DNA of 64,000 bases from Ceratotherium simum simum (GCF_000283155.1 NW_004454182.1:4747122-4811121), one strand, 5' to 3'; positions 46,736 to 59,080 are shown, counted from the stretch's first letter. Translations and numbers: made by a program. Notes: generated by a model from the sequence alone, not told the origin.

Positions 46736-47424
46736 CATTTCCCCTTTCCTGCTTCCCATTCTATCTTTGAAACAATGCTTATTGTAGATTTTCCTTCAGA
46801 TACTATTCCTGTAGAGTATGTATGGAGTTGACAGAAAGAAAATGTTTAGGAAGAATGCAGTGTCATCCATGTAACGTATATTAAAAATATAAAATGCTAT
46901 GGAAATTTTAAGATATCTTGTGAAAAAACTCCTGTTGCATCTTCAATAGACGTTGCTTATCAGCTGAATGAAATGTCTCTTTTCCTTCAATCCACCAATT
47001 TCCATTGTGTCTACATTGATGGTAAGGGAGCCAATAGATCAAATGTATTAGTGCCTTTGGGACTAGTTCTTCATTCTTTCGGTCTAAAATAATGATCCAG
47101 ATAAAATAGCACACTGAAAGAAACAAGAAGACACAGAAGGAGAAAATATTATGGTATAATCATGTGTTATGTATTTGCTTCATGACAAATATCACCCTAG
47201 TGCATTTGGCATAGAATTAAAAATATTAGAATAAAACTTGACACCCAGCTAGCACTAAAGATATTATACTTATTTTTATTATAATTTTTATTATAAGGAG
47301 TTGACAAACATTCTAAATATTATCAGCACTGAGAAAGAAAGCAGAGGCTTCATGGATGAAGAGAGTTGGGGATAGTTTATGAGTTATTCAGAGAAGAATG
47401 GGAAATAAAAACCAAGGAAGTTTT
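46736..47424. other. Non-coding stretch, nothing recognised
   Basis: The 72-codon ORF 47126-46908 has no domain. Confidence 0.4.
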
Positions 47425-48232
47425 AAAACTTAAATAGAATTACCATATGTTTTAGCAATCCCACTTTTGGGCACACACTCAAAAGAATTGAAGAAGGGAC
47501 AGAAACAGATACTTGTATACCAGTGTTCGTAATAGTGTTATTACCTACAGTCAAAAAGTAGAAAGAGGGGCCGGCCCGCTGGCTCAAGCGGTTAAGTGCA
47601 CATGCTCCGCTGCAGCGGCCCGGGGTTCGCCAGTTCGGATCCTGGGCGCGCACCGATGCACTGCTTGTGAAGCCATGCTGTGGCGGCATCCCATATAAAG
47701 TGGAGGAAGATGGGTATGGATGTTAGCCCAGGGCCAGTCTTCCTCAGCAAGAAGAGGAGGATTGGCAGATGTTAGCTCAGGGCCAATCTTCCTCACCAAA
47801 AAAAAAAAAAAAAATAGAAACAATCCAAATGTCCATTGACAGAGGAATGGACAAATAAAATGTGGTCTATACATACAATGGGGTATTTTTCAACCTCAAA
47901 AAGGAATGGCATTCTGTTACATGCTACAACATGGATGAATCTTGAAAGTATTATACTGAGTAAAATAAGACAGACACAAACAGACAAATATTGTATGATT
48001 CCATTTATTTGAGGTTCCTGGAATAGGCAGATTCATAGAGACAGAAGAGGAATAAAGGATACAGGGACTAGAGGCAGGGAGAATAGGGAGTTATTGTGAA
48101 AAAGGGACAGGGTTTCTGTTCGGAATGTTGAAAAAGATCTGGAAATGGATAACGGTGATGGTTGCCCAACACTGTGAATGTAATGTCATTGAATTATAAA
48201 CTTAAAAATGATTAAATTGGTTAAAAAAAAAA
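47425..48232 (+). mobile_element. L1 LINE 3' end, sense, split by an ERE
   Basis: 'atagaattaccatatgttttagcaatccc' opens the ORF2 C-terminal region. After the SINE it resumes with 'caatccaaatgtccattgac', 'gctacaacatggatgaatc' and 'gattccatttatttgagg'. It ends with 'ttgaattataaacttaaaaatg' and an A-run near 48222-48231. A 5'-truncated L1M-type copy. The 88-codon ORF 47689-47423 and the 64-codon ORF 47987-47793 are antisense artefacts. Confidence 0.88.
47565..47820 (+). mobile_element. ERE SINE nested in L1, sense
   Basis: Head 'ggggccggcccgctggc', A-box-like 'caagcggttaagtg', B-box 'cagttcggatcc', then the body and an A-tail to about 47814. 'tagaaa' occurs on both sides (47559-47564 and 47815-47820), probably with further A's, as the target-site duplication. 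Joining the flanks restores the L1 (…caaaaagtagaaa + caatccaaatg). Confidence 0.94.
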
Positions 48233-48280
48233 CAAGAAGAATTAGGCAATTAAACATTTAAATTTGCCTGATGATAACCT

Positions 48281-48726
48281 TCAAGACTAATGTTGTAAGT
48301 TAAGTATAACTAAGACATTAGGAAATGAAGGTTTGGAGTGTGGGAAGATATCAAACTATGCTCTTTCAGATCAAGACTGATGTGGGGGCCTGGCCCCGTG
48401 GCTTAGCGGTTAAGTGCGCGTGCTCCGCTACTGGCGGCCCGGGTTCAGATCCCGGCGCGCACCAACATGCCGCTTGTCTGGCCATGCTGAGGTGCCGTCC
48501 CACATACAGCAACTAGAAGGATGTGCAACTATGACATACAACTATCTACTGGGGCTTTGGGGAGAAAAAGGGAAAAAAAAAGAGGAGGCTTGGGAATAGA
48601 TGTTGGCTCAGAGCCGGTCTTCCTCAGCAAAAAAAAAAAAAAGACTGATGTAACTTAAGTATGACTAAGACATTAGGAAATGGAGGTTTGGAGTGTAGGA
48701 GGATATCAAACTATGCTCTTTCAGAT
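48281..48726. repeat. 90-bp tandem duplication, second copy split by an ERE
   Basis: Unit 1 is 48281-48370. Unit 2 starts at 48371 and, after the ERE, ends at 48726. The 77-bp core (48295-48371 versus 48650-48726) differs at five positions by my count. It is not part of a repeat family that I recognise. See finding. Confidence 0.9.
48373..48651 (+). mobile_element. ERE SINE with perfect 11-bp target-site duplication, CpG-rich
   Basis: Duplication 'aagactgatgt' at 48373-48383 and 48641-48651. The SINE is 48384-48640, with head 'gggcctggccccgtgg', A-box 'tagcggttaag', B-box-like 'gggttcagatcc' and an A13 tail. The head keeps many CpGs (gtgcgcgtgc, ccggcgcgcac), which suggests a recent insertion. 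It has the 'actatgacatacaactatctactgggg' middle variant. The ORFs at 48325-48516 and 48414-48599 are SINE artefacts. Confidence 0.96.
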
Positions 48727-48794
48727 GTTTCCACATATTAACAAAAGAATAATTATTTAGATAATTGATGTATTATATTTAAGTACATTAGCTT

Positions 48795-48990
48795 TAAGAT
48801 CATGCCTATACCAGACAGACTAAGGTTCAAATTCCGCTCTGTTACTCGCATACTTTGTGACTTTGGGCAAGTTATGTAAGTTCAATTTCTTCACCTGTAT
48901 AATGGGGATGAAAATAGGACTTATGTTAAGGTTATGGTAAAGATGAAATGAAAGATGCTTGCAAAGTGGTTACCATTGTACTTGACATCT
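48795..48990 (+). mobile_element. MIR SINE, sense
   Basis: 'ctaaggttcaaattccgctctg', 'gtgactttgggcaagttatg', 'atttcttcacctgtataatgggg' and 'gtaaagatgaaatgaaag' follow MIR. Confidence 0.72.
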
Positions 48991-49088
48991 AGACAATGCT
49001 GAGCTCATGTTTGCAATTAGCGTCGCCTCGCAAAGACCTGAGTTCCAAGTCTGTTGAGAGGCGATGATTATTAAAACCACAAAGCACC

Positions 49089-49116
49089 AGTTTCAGTGGG
49101 AACTTCCACTGAAACT
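49089..49116. repeat. Perfect 11-bp inverted repeat
   Basis: Arms agtttcagtgg (49089-49099) and ccactgaaact (49106-49116) with the 6-nt loop gaactt. Confidence 0.9.
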
Positions 49117-52100
49117 AAGTTAAATAACTTGTGTGCATGCGCCGTTAGACAGTTTCTGGAAAGAAGATCCCAGGGTCATGAGATACTTAAAGTGGTCCAG
49201 GACTTTAAAAGTTTCAGAACCACAGCCATAAAAGCATGTTTAATGCCATTGCTTTATCATTTAGGGCCACTCTGCTTATTGTAGAGTATTACTGAATTTA
49301 CCAATTTAAGAAATAACTGAAGAATGTAATAAAATGATTTAATAAGCAGGCAATAAACTGTACCATTTGAAATGCTTTCTATTTCCTAGACATCTTCTTT
49401 CTCCTTAAGATAGGGAACACTTCTATTCATTTCCGTCTTGATACTCAGTATCAAGCTCTGTAAAGTCGGTGGGAACCCATCAAATATTTGACCAGCTTAT
49501 ATAAATTAAAATCTCCCTGCAAACTCTGGGAGATAGTTGAGAGCAGTAAAGTATAAACCCAGAGATGCTTACAAGGATGCTCGTGCGGGAGTTGAAGGGT
49601 GAAGTTCACTGTGGCTGAAAAAGGTCCACGTTTTCTCTTAGGTCCTCTCCTGGGTTTAGTCAACCAGCCCAGGATTCTGTGCATTTAATAGTTTGCACTT
49701 TGTCAGTAAGGTCATGGGTACAAATTACTAGAAGTACAAGATGTTAACTCCTGATCTAATATTTTAGTTAATTAATGAATAAATTCTAATTTACAAAACT
49801 CTTGAGTGCCGAAAAGATAAATAAGGACATTGAATCCAATGTTAACTGATTTGGGATGGGGAAAAAGTTCTTCCACTACCTAAATGTGTGACTTTGGGTA
49901 TATTATTTGTCCTCTTTAGGCTTCATTGGTATAAGGAATTGGAACAAAGCAATGTTTTTAAAAATTTTATCCGTTGTGAAACACTTTAATCAAAGAAAAG
50001 CTTGCAGGGAAGATATAACTGTATAAAACTGATAAAACAGAGAAAACTCTATCCTTTCTGCTTGTGACCTACTTTGTTCTTTTTTTACACTCCACTACTC
50101 ACTCCAGCCCCAGGGGGCATTTTTCTATAAAACACATTTCGGAAAACTCTTGGACTAAAGAAATTTAACCATTAGGTTCTAAAATTCTACAAAATGTAAT
50201 TGTTGGGTGCCCAAAGTTACAAATGATAATGAAACAACATTTTAAACAAGGATGAGAATAAACTTAAGATCCATAAGTATTTCATGATACAGATGTCTAT
50301 TTAAATCTCTATGTGAAAGCACTCTCTTTCAAATTTGGCGTTCAACCTGTACTCAAACTACTTCCTGTTAGAAGTCTTACAAGGTTATTGTTAGCAAGGT
50401 CCATGCCTATGCAGCATTAGACTATGTATAAAAGCCAGCTGGGTTAAGGAGTTCAAATTCCTTCTTTCAATAACATTTACTGGGACAGACACTATTAGAG
50501 GAGAGAGGAGAGTTACATAATTACAATAAAATGTTTTAGGTTCTTTAATAAAGAAGAAAGGCCCCCCTTGTGCCTGAGAGGGCCAACAGGAGGAGGAGAT
50601 GGGTGGCTCAGAGTTAGGCAAGTATGTGTTTAACTAAGGTGGTACCTAAGCTGTTCTCTCAGTTACAGTTTTTCTCACTGAAGCGTCTGATACAATTATC
50701 CTGCATATAGACAAAGTATTCATTTTTATACTTATCAGGAAGAGTGAGGCCATAATAATTGTGCAATACCCTATTTCCCCATTAGGCCCTCAGGTAAGCT
50801 CGTTGCTTATAAAGGCTTCAATCTGTTTCTCTTAAAAAAATATTTATGGTCATACAAAATACATCTTCGCTTTGAGTGCAGAGATATGGTATAATTTTCT
50901 CTTTCTTAGTGCAAAGAGAACCTGTCAAATGTACAAATATTAAGAATATGAACAAGGCAACATAATCATTAAACTAATGGGCCTGGAGTAAACTTAACAG
51001 TCACAGAAACAAAGTGTGGGAAACGGGGAAATAAGCCACTCCATTTCAGGCTCTTAATTTATGCAGTAATTTGTATATACACAATGATGCCAAATAGAGT
51101 GATCGTTCTAATATCTGTGCAGAAATCCTTCAAAAACAACATGATATAATCAAACCTGTTGTTATTTTAAATATATGAACCGAATACTACTGCAGCAGAG
51201 TTATGAACGCGATGCAAATTCCTTGCTGAGAAGTATTCACATAACAAATGTTCGGCTTTGGCTTTATTTAGTCTATTTTTCTAACAGTTTGAACACTTAT
51301 AACAATCTCCCTTTATTAAATTTCCTGGGTACTCCTGCGGTTACCATCCTTTTTAAAAAAGACAGATGTTTTATGAATCTAGTTTCATGTACCTGGTGTA
51401 TTTAAACAGTGCTTCATTTTAAACAAACTCTAAAACAGTTGAATAATTAAACAAAAACAATATTTTATTAAAATATGTGGTATTTATTTCATTTGATATG
51501 AAATAATTTATACACTTAGAGACTAGACTTTTGGCAAATAGATAAAACCTATGGATGGACCTTTTCTTAGAAAGTGTACAAATACATGAAAATCTCCAAT
51601 TTTTGCATATAATTTTAGGATATTCATAGATCCTAGATTAAAAACCAATTATAGTACATTTAATTTTTGATATAATATTTTGCACATTTCCATTCTTTAT
51701 TATTGTCCATTTGCATTGTTTAGCTCTTAAGGAGAATATTACAGCCTGTGTAGCTCCTATGACTATATTTTAAATAATTTTATTTCATATGGAATGAATT
51801 TGTAGTCATACACTAATTAATATCATGTCTGCATAGTGTGTCTTTTGACCTATCTGTCCCCTGTCTTAAAATGTTTCAGAAGAAAGATTAAGTAGAATGT
51901 CTATAAATGCAAGTATTTATGTAACATTATCTGGTATAAATTAATCATAAAGAATTTTACTTGTGTCACGTATGCATATTTATGACACTGAGGTCTAAAA
52001 TAATAACTAATTTTCTGTTGCTACATCAAACTACTTGAAAAGGTCGAAAGTGTGTCTTTATTCTGGAAAACATATTGCTTCGACAGGTCAGCTTGTGTTC

Positions 52101-53400
52101 ATTGTTGTCCATTGCAGGGCTAAAAGGAAGGGCTGCATAGATAATTATTTACAGATGAAATTAGCTATATGGGAGTGCACCATAGTTATTCTCATTCTGA
52201 CCTGAGGTTCTAAACAATTTAACCAACTATGAGTCAAGAGCAGATGGTACCTTCATTTTTTAAAGTAATAAACATAAAGAAGAGTACTCCTGAGGAATAC
52301 AGTCCCCCAGAAAGCAATCATGTGCATTGTCAGCATTGGGAAGGAGCCCAGTTCTCAATACATTTTAAAAGTATAAGATTGCTTTGAATTGAACCATACT
52401 GACACCTTTAATCTATTTGTAATAAATAACTGTAATGCATTTGTCATTAACAACCTGAGGGAAAGAGCAGATAGAGGGAATTACACCATCCCCATCTGTT
52501 TCTTGGCTAACTAAATTTGCTTAAGAATAATCTACCTAAATGGATTTAGATATAAAAAGGGAGATACTGTGAAGGTGTTAGGTACTTTAACATCCTTTAG
52601 AACTTACTGAGACTATATAAATTAATCAGGCAGTCTTTTTCATTTTCTAGGCTTTGATCTCTGATTAGCTTTGTTTTCAGCAGGAATGAATGAGAGTCCT
52701 CGTGTTTTATTACTCTTTTAACCTCAAATGTCAGGCCCCATGGCAAAATCGAACGCAAAAATGAAGTGAGAATTTCTGTTTCTTTCCCTGCTACCTGCTT
52801 TTAATTGTATATTGAAAGGAATATCTCCGAAAATTTCAACAAAGGAAAATTAAACAAATAAGCATATTCCCATTAGCAGGAAGGCAATCGTTTGTATCAT
52901 TTTGGGGAAGTTTGGATTTTTTCGGGTCACTGAAATTGAACAGAATAAGAAAAAGAAAGAACTTATCTCCTTTGACCAATCTGGACTCATATAATGCCAG
53001 ATAAACCTACCTAGTGGCTGGCTTAGGGACAGGAAAATTTTTTCCATTTGTTGCCTCTTTCTCTTTTTACATTTTCTTTCTTTACATTATTTAACCATAA
53101 CTTTGCTATTTCCATTATTATTTAAGCCACAAAACTGATTTACTTAAATGAAGTTGCCATAAGGTTGTTATGAGAGCAAAATGTACACCACCTAAAACAG
53201 GAAGCAACACAGAGCAACGCTCCATTCATGCCTGTTCTCTTTTTTCCTCTTACCCTTGCTTCCCCTGACCAAATGAGTCATTTAATGCTGTACACATCTA
53301 CTCATAATTCAACTTTAAATTAGATCCGGGCTTATACTGCTGTCAGGAAGAGTGAGAATTTCAATCACTCCTTAATATTCTAAGACCTCTCTGGGTATAT
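49117..53400. other. Non-coding stretch with weak MIR/L2 scraps
   Basis: 49855-49960 ('gtgtgactttgggtatattattt…cttcattgg') is a weak sense MIR core. About 50455-50560 is a weak antisense L2 tail. The rest is AT-rich, and its short ORFs have no domains. Confidence 0.35.
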
Positions 53401-53437
53401 CTGATTCCTCGTATCACCAAAGTTCACTCTTCTGTCC

Positions 53438-53854
53438 TTGAGCTGGGCTAGTTTTGAACTGCAAGCTTTCTGCCCTTTGGGGCTAAATCTGGTATCTGGT
53501 ACATATGTAGAAGAGATAGACATGAATCTGCGGGGATATTGTTCACCTCAGAGTCTATGTGAGTGGTACCCCATGGAGTTGTGCTCTGGAGCTGTGCTGT
53601 GTACAAACTGTACGGATGTATGCTTTAGCCCTGAAACTTACTTTGTCAAAACGGAGAAGGACCCAGTCAAATTGCTGAAATTTGTTATTAAATGTGTATT
53701 TAAGCACCTGTGCATTGGTCGTGCTCATGTAAAACATAAGCCAGAAAGGTATCAGATCAACTTCCGGAGCATGTTAACGGACCAGATACTGGCTACAAAT
53801 CTAAAAATCATTATTCCAATAAGAAGCCTCATAAGACTCCCTTCATATTTCTAA
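53438..53854 (+). other. Unexplained 138-codon ORF, not recognised
   Basis: ATG-to-stop frame joint longest in the window. The protein is cysteine-containing in its first half ('MELCSGAVLCTNCTDVCF', about residues 46-63) and basic in its second half ('GRAHVKHKPERYQINFRS', about residues 93-110). I see no signal peptide, membrane segment or known domain. The base composition is less AT-rich than its surroundings. It could be a piece of an old processed pseudogene or an unlisted repeat, or chance. I do not call it a gene. Confidence 0.2.
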
Positions 53855-54834
53855 GAAAGAAAGCTGTAAATGTTACCCTGCAATATGTTTATGTCTTTGA
53901 AAGTTTAAATTTCAATTTCTAAGAAATAAGAATATTATGGAAAACAAGCATGTTAAATTGCTTTTTATTCCTCATAGCTAAACACGATTGTGAATGCAAT
54001 TTTTGAAATCATGCAGCAACAAATGGAAAAACCCCTCAACAAATTGGGAAATTGGGTTGACTCTATCATAAAATATGGCAGTTGTGTGGAAGCTTAAAGA
54101 TTTTTAAATGTACTGTTTTTAAAGTTTGCTGATTATGCTCTTATATGTTTATAATTTGTTTTTGACATGTGCTTACCTAGAGTTACTGAAATTTAATTTT
54201 GTTTGGTGCACATTTACAAATGTGTATTTCTGAGAGTCTGTCACCAGACAGAGCTAGGCTAGGTTGAGCAAAGTCAGGAAAAACTCTTCATGAGGAGTTA
54301 CTTAGGATTTTTCAGTCTGGAGATATGACCATACTGTGAAAGTTCATGCATACATTCATGAAAGAAAACATGCTAACATTCGAAGTCTTTTCAAGTAGCT
54401 AATGAACAAAATGTATTTCTAAAGAATGGCTTTTTGGAGAGGAATCTCTACCTTTTAACACATATCTGAAGCACTCCATTGAACCTCTGAATATTCAAAT
54501 ATTCAAAGGGAGGAGACCTTGGATAAATTTGACTACAAAGCTATCCTATCCCACAGCTCTGGTCAGATAATGAATACATTAGGAAATTAAAATTTCACAT
54601 AGTTGTTCAGTTTTCCTATGGTAAAATTGTCAGAGAAAGCAATTTAAAAATCCAGTAATGATGTCCTTTTCACCAACAAGTCATTAAATATGTGGTGACT
54701 GGTCCTAGTTCTGGGATGAACTACAGTGTTCATCTAATTTATTACCTTGTCTTCATATAAAATCAGGGCTATCATCTCACACAGACAAGTTTCTCTTCTG
54801 TGTATAATAACCTCTTAGGAAGAAGATTCCAGAA
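53855..54834. other. Non-coding stretch, nothing recognised
   Basis: AT-rich, without an ORF or repeat that I can name. Confidence 0.4.
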
Positions 54835-56090
54835 TTCTGCAATAACTCATCAAAGTAACATTTTTAAGTCTAATTACAAAAATAACACAAACTAATTGCA
54901 GAACATTTTGAAAATACATACAAACTAAAACACAAGAAATAAAAGTGAAGCACTCATCAATCTAAAAGCAGAGATAAATATTGTTAAAATATTTTGCATA
55001 AAGCCTTATACTCTATAGTTTTTGTGTCTATCTTTTTCCTACTTAAGAATAAATTGTGAACACTTCTATGCTTTAAATATTCTTCTATTGTGTTGGTGTG
55101 TTGATGGGGGCAATAAAGAGCACTTCTCTTCCCTGGCCAAGTTGTAAACATTTGCGATACAAGACAGAAGTGTGGACAGAATGGGGCCAAAATTTCGTCT
55201 TTAATATTGATAAACACTAGGTTGGAGGATGTGGCTTATAAATTCAGTCAAGAGGCCATATTAATCCTGAACCCCAAATTAAACAGCATACCTACCCAGC
55301 AACAGATGGTCATGGCTTGATGTAGGTGTTCCTCTCCAAGACTCCTATCCAGACAATTTTAAATACTGGAGGAGTAAAGGAGAGCTAATGCTACCTGCAG
55401 AAAAACTCACTCCCAAGAGGAAAAGGCAGAGTTTATATACCCTTTTCCCCTTTCCAAACTCACCAATCAAAATCAGTCATTTTTCCATGATAAGGAGATG
55501 TGACAGGATGAAGAGAAGCCAGGAGTATCAGATAATTAAACTACCTGGAAGGAAACATCAAGACTGAGAATGAAAATGCTCCCACCTGTCTCCACCAAAA
55601 TACAGCATGTTTTAATTGGCTCTGTAGTATTTTGTTATGCAAATATGACATCAGTGTCTAAATTTATCCTTTCTTGTGGGAGACTTTAGTTGTTTCCAAG
55701 TGTTCACTACTAAAAACAATATTCTGATATACGTATTTGTGTTTGCACCCCTTTATTATTATTTCTTTAAGATTAATTGCTAGAAGTTGAATTGCTAAAT
55801 ACGTATTGGCAAATTTCCCTCCAGAAAGGCGGTCAGCATGTGAATACTCATAAGCAGTGTTTGAAATTATCACACTTATATGCCAAGTTTGGATTCCTAG
55901 CAACCACTGCTACATCTAGTCATTCTTCTTAATACTTATCTCAGTTTACTAAAACGACAGAGACCTGATGAAATTGCTTTCCTCATTTTTTTGATTACTG
56001 TTGACATTTAACGTGTTGTGTGTATTTAATGGCCATTTCCATGTCTTCTTTTGTGAATTACCTTTTTTGATTAGCCCTGTTTTTCTTTAA
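54835..56090 (-). mobile_element. Old L1 (L1M) 3' UTR and ORF2 end, antisense, split by an LTR
   Basis: 54835-55093 matches the complement of an L1M 3' UTR (the 'gaaaatacatacaaac' and 'ctatctttttcc' blocks, then 'aatattcttctattg'). It resumes at 55608 with 'tgttttaattggctctgtagtattttg', 'ttagttgtttccaagtgttcac', 'gctagaagttgaattgctaaatac', 'tttccctccagaaagg' and 'gtcttcttttgtgaattacc', ending near 56090. No intact ORF. Confidence 0.72.
55094..55607 (-). mobile_element. Probable solo LTR nested in L1M, antisense, with TATA box
   Basis: A 514-bp insert with plus-strand ends TG…CA that interrupts an otherwise collinear L1M. Flanks 'tgtgt' and 'tgttt' are a possible imperfect 5-bp duplication. 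On the minus strand it carries GTATATAAAC (55440-55431), a good TATA box, about 165 bp from its minus-strand start. Length, termini and the TATA box fit an LTR. I do not recognise the family and there is no internal viral sequence. Confidence 0.55.
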
Positions 56091-57837
56091 ATATTTAATA
56101 TCCTATGTTTATTGGCTAGAATTTTCATTATATAATACCATGTATAGTAAAGGTTTTGCGAGATGTGAAACACTATATAAAGATTCCTCTACAAATTCTA
56201 ATTCATATTAATTGTTATATTTTTAAAGTGCAATATGTTCAATGTTTACCCTGAGTGCCAAAAGTGCTTATTTACAACTGTCACCTCTAAAAATCTCGAA
56301 GTAGTTTTTTCCCAAAATAGATTTGGAACCCATAACACACTGAACTTGTCAATAAGATTAATTTTATAAAGAATCTATGTTAATTTTTAGTTGATGAATT
56401 AAAATATATCGTGGTTTGCTCTATTTAGGGTTTTTGCTTCTCTATAGCATTTTAGTGCCTCTAGTGCCAATGTTTAGTTCATTTTACCTGATAATTTCTC
56501 CCAAGAACTGAAGCTAATTTCAACACATGAAGCTTGGGCGATGTATTCCACTGCCATCACAAAATATTGTGATCTCTTCACCCGGTCCTTGAACTTCGAG
56601 GTGATACAGCTTGTGAGAAGTGTATTTTTGCTTTCTAATCCTTTGTGGGTAACCTTATTTATGGTTTCCATCAACCAGAATGCTCTAGTTCTATTTTCTT
56701 TTCACATCAAAAATAAATATTTCTCAAAGTATTGCCCATCATTGAGTTGAGTCCCCTTTGGCTACTGTGGAAAACAATGTTGCCATACCTATTATAGGTG
56801 ATCTGGCGTGACCTTCCTACACTAATGCATGGCCTCATTACAGACGCTAAGCATTTTGTTTCCTCTTTAATTCTCAGTGGGGCACAAATATATTAACCCA
56901 TGACATTTCTCCTAATAGAGATGAGAGAGCGAAAGTAATGCAATGAAACTTACATTAGCATTCAATGTGCTATTTTGCTTCAAAAAGGCAAGTAATTATT
57001 TTGTAGTAGTTTGTTGTTGTTGTTTGAAGTTGTCCCTAGAAAATGAAACTATGCAAATAATTACCTAAGTCTGGTATGATTGCTATTTGTGCAATATGAC
57101 CACTGATCATCCAATTTCACAGGAGTCTTTTGAGCAATGGGTCAGGTCATAAAGATGGCTTTCCTCTGGGAAGCACACGGATGCAGTTAATGCTGATCTG
57201 AGGGCACCCAGAAACATATTCGAAGCAAGTCCACTTCGGATGAGTGAGTTTATGGATAAGGCAGAAAATACACAGAATGGCATAAAAACCAAACGATTTA
57301 GGAGTACAGAAGTGCAGTATCTACTATCACATTTATAGATCTTGGCTTTGAAATATTGTCCAGTTTCTTTTTCCCTCTCAGTCACTAGCTGAGCTACCAG
57401 GAGGAAAGTAATACTTATCTCTCTGAGGCCTTTGGGGCTTATTCATTCTTTTAAAAGTGGGAGCTGTGGAGGAAAATCATTAGTCATTGCCTGGATACTA
57501 AAGAGAGAAAATTTTATCCACTAAACAATGACCATTTTGCCGTTTGCAATGGACCATTCAACTGGGAATTTTTTGTTGTTGTTTCTTTGAGCTGAATGAG
57601 GTTATTCATCACTTTATCTCCCCCCAGGACTAGTTACTTTGAGGCTTACTGAATAAAAGAAAAGAAAGAAAGAAATAAAAGGGAGGGAGGGAGGGCAGTA
57701 TTTTCACTAGCCTTCTAATTATAATGATTTGTGAGTTTCTAAACAGAATCAGTGTTAAATATGTCTGCTGCATGAATCACTATATTAGTTTTGAGATATA
57801 TTGGACTCTGTGTAGATGAACTTTGGTCTTATAAGTG
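56091..57837. other. Non-coding stretch
   Basis: No gene recognised. A purine run (agaaagaaagaaataaaagggagggagggaggg type) lies at about 57658-57695. The ORFs at 56541-56750, 56674-56474 and 57385-57107 have no domain. Confidence 0.4.
57658..57695. repeat. (GAAA)n/(GGGA)n purine microsatellite
   Basis: Three 'agaa' type units followed by three 'ggga' units. Confidence 0.85.
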
Positions 57838-58365
57838 ATGGCTAAGCTCCAATGGTTTCCCATTCAACCTGAAATAAAATTACTCTCACTCACAATGGCT
57901 ACAGAGCTGTGTATAATCTGGGCCCTCACCTCATGTCTCAGCATTCCAATCATACCACCATTTCTGTCCCTGAAACTCACCAAGCGCATGCCCACTAGGG
58001 CCTCTTCTAGGAAAACTCTTCCCCCTAGAAATTTGCATGGGTGGTTCCATATTATCACTCAGATAGAGGTCATTCTTTCCTTAGGAGGAAAAGTCTTCTG
58101 TGTCTATTCTATATAAAAATACTCCCCTTCCAGATACTATCTATCACCACATCCTGTTTTAGTTTCTTTATAGCATTTATTGCTATCAGAAATGATCATG
58201 TTTATTTGTATGTGTACTTGTTCATTGTCTGTCTCCCTAGCTACTGGGTAAGCCCAGAGAGTGGGGACCTCACCTATCTTGTTCACCCCTCTGTCTACCA
58301 CCTAAAAGAGAGTTTGGCTTGTAGTTGGTCCTCAATACAGAATTGCTGAATGAACTGATGCCTGT
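57838..58365 (+). mobile_element. L2 LINE ORF2 end and 3' UTR, sense, nearly complete 3' end
   Basis: 'ctccaatggtttcccattcaacc', 'cacaatggctacagagctgtg', 'aatctgggccctcacc', 'aactcttccccctagaaatttgcatgg', 'ccacatcctgttttagtttctttatagcatttattgctatc', 'gtctccctagctactgggtaagc' and 'cctcaatacagaattgctgaatgaactg' reproduce the L2 3' end in full order. Both overlapping ORFs (57835-58116 and 58041-58349) are frames of this element. Confidence 0.85.
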
Positions 58366-58554
58366 GTAGTCTGTACAACTACATAATTTTAGTATTCAGA
58401 CCTCATCAACAATTTCAAGACTGCTGCTGACAAATTCAAGAGACCCCAGACAAATAAACCCTATTTTTGTAACAACACCAACATGTCCACTCCAAGATTA
58501 AGGTGACATCCTGAAATTCAGGGTTGAATTTTTTCCTTCTTTCAATAGTTTATA

Positions 58555-59080
58555 TTGAATTGAATATTACTCCATGCTAGGCTCTGGAAGTCCAGTGATG
58601 AACCAGACAGACATGTCCTTTTATCTCAGAGTGCTTACAGTCCCAAATTAGTAGTGAAGACATAATTAAACAAGAAAATATAATGCAATATAACTTCAAC
58701 ATAAAAGAAAATGCAGTGTATTTTAGAAAAGTCCCCAGCCAGAGCACCTAATGTGGTTCAGGGAGATTGGTAAAGACTTCTTAGAGAAAGTGTTTAATCA
58801 TATACTTTAAATGGGCAAAGTCAAGGAAAAATGAGACTGAAGATAAAAAAATCAGAGGGACGTAAGTGTTTGGATTTTATCTGAGGAAAATTAGAAGCAC
58901 TGAAAAATTTTTAACAAGGAAGGGGATGGTCAGATTTGTATTTTAGAGACATCACTTGGCTGCATTATTAAAAACAAATGTACAGAAGCTAGATGTGAAG
59001 CAGGGACTTAGAAGCTGTTGCACTAATCTAAGCATGAGGTGGTAGGGCTTTGATCTAGGAAGTGGCAGTGGAGAGAGTTA
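58555..59080 (-). mobile_element. L2 LINE 3' region, antisense
   Basis: 'ctccatgctaggctctggaag', 'cagagtgcttacagtcc', 'ggatggtcagatttgtattttagagacatcacttggctgc', 'gttgcactaatctaagcatgagg' follow the L2 complement (gcactgtgctaggc … gatcactctggctgc … gcaataatccaggcgagag). Confidence 0.68.

Noticed and set aside
57835..58349. 93- and 102-codon ORFs as a gene
   Set aside because: The DNA is an L2 3' end in full consensus order. The frames do not follow the L2 ORF2 reading frame throughout.
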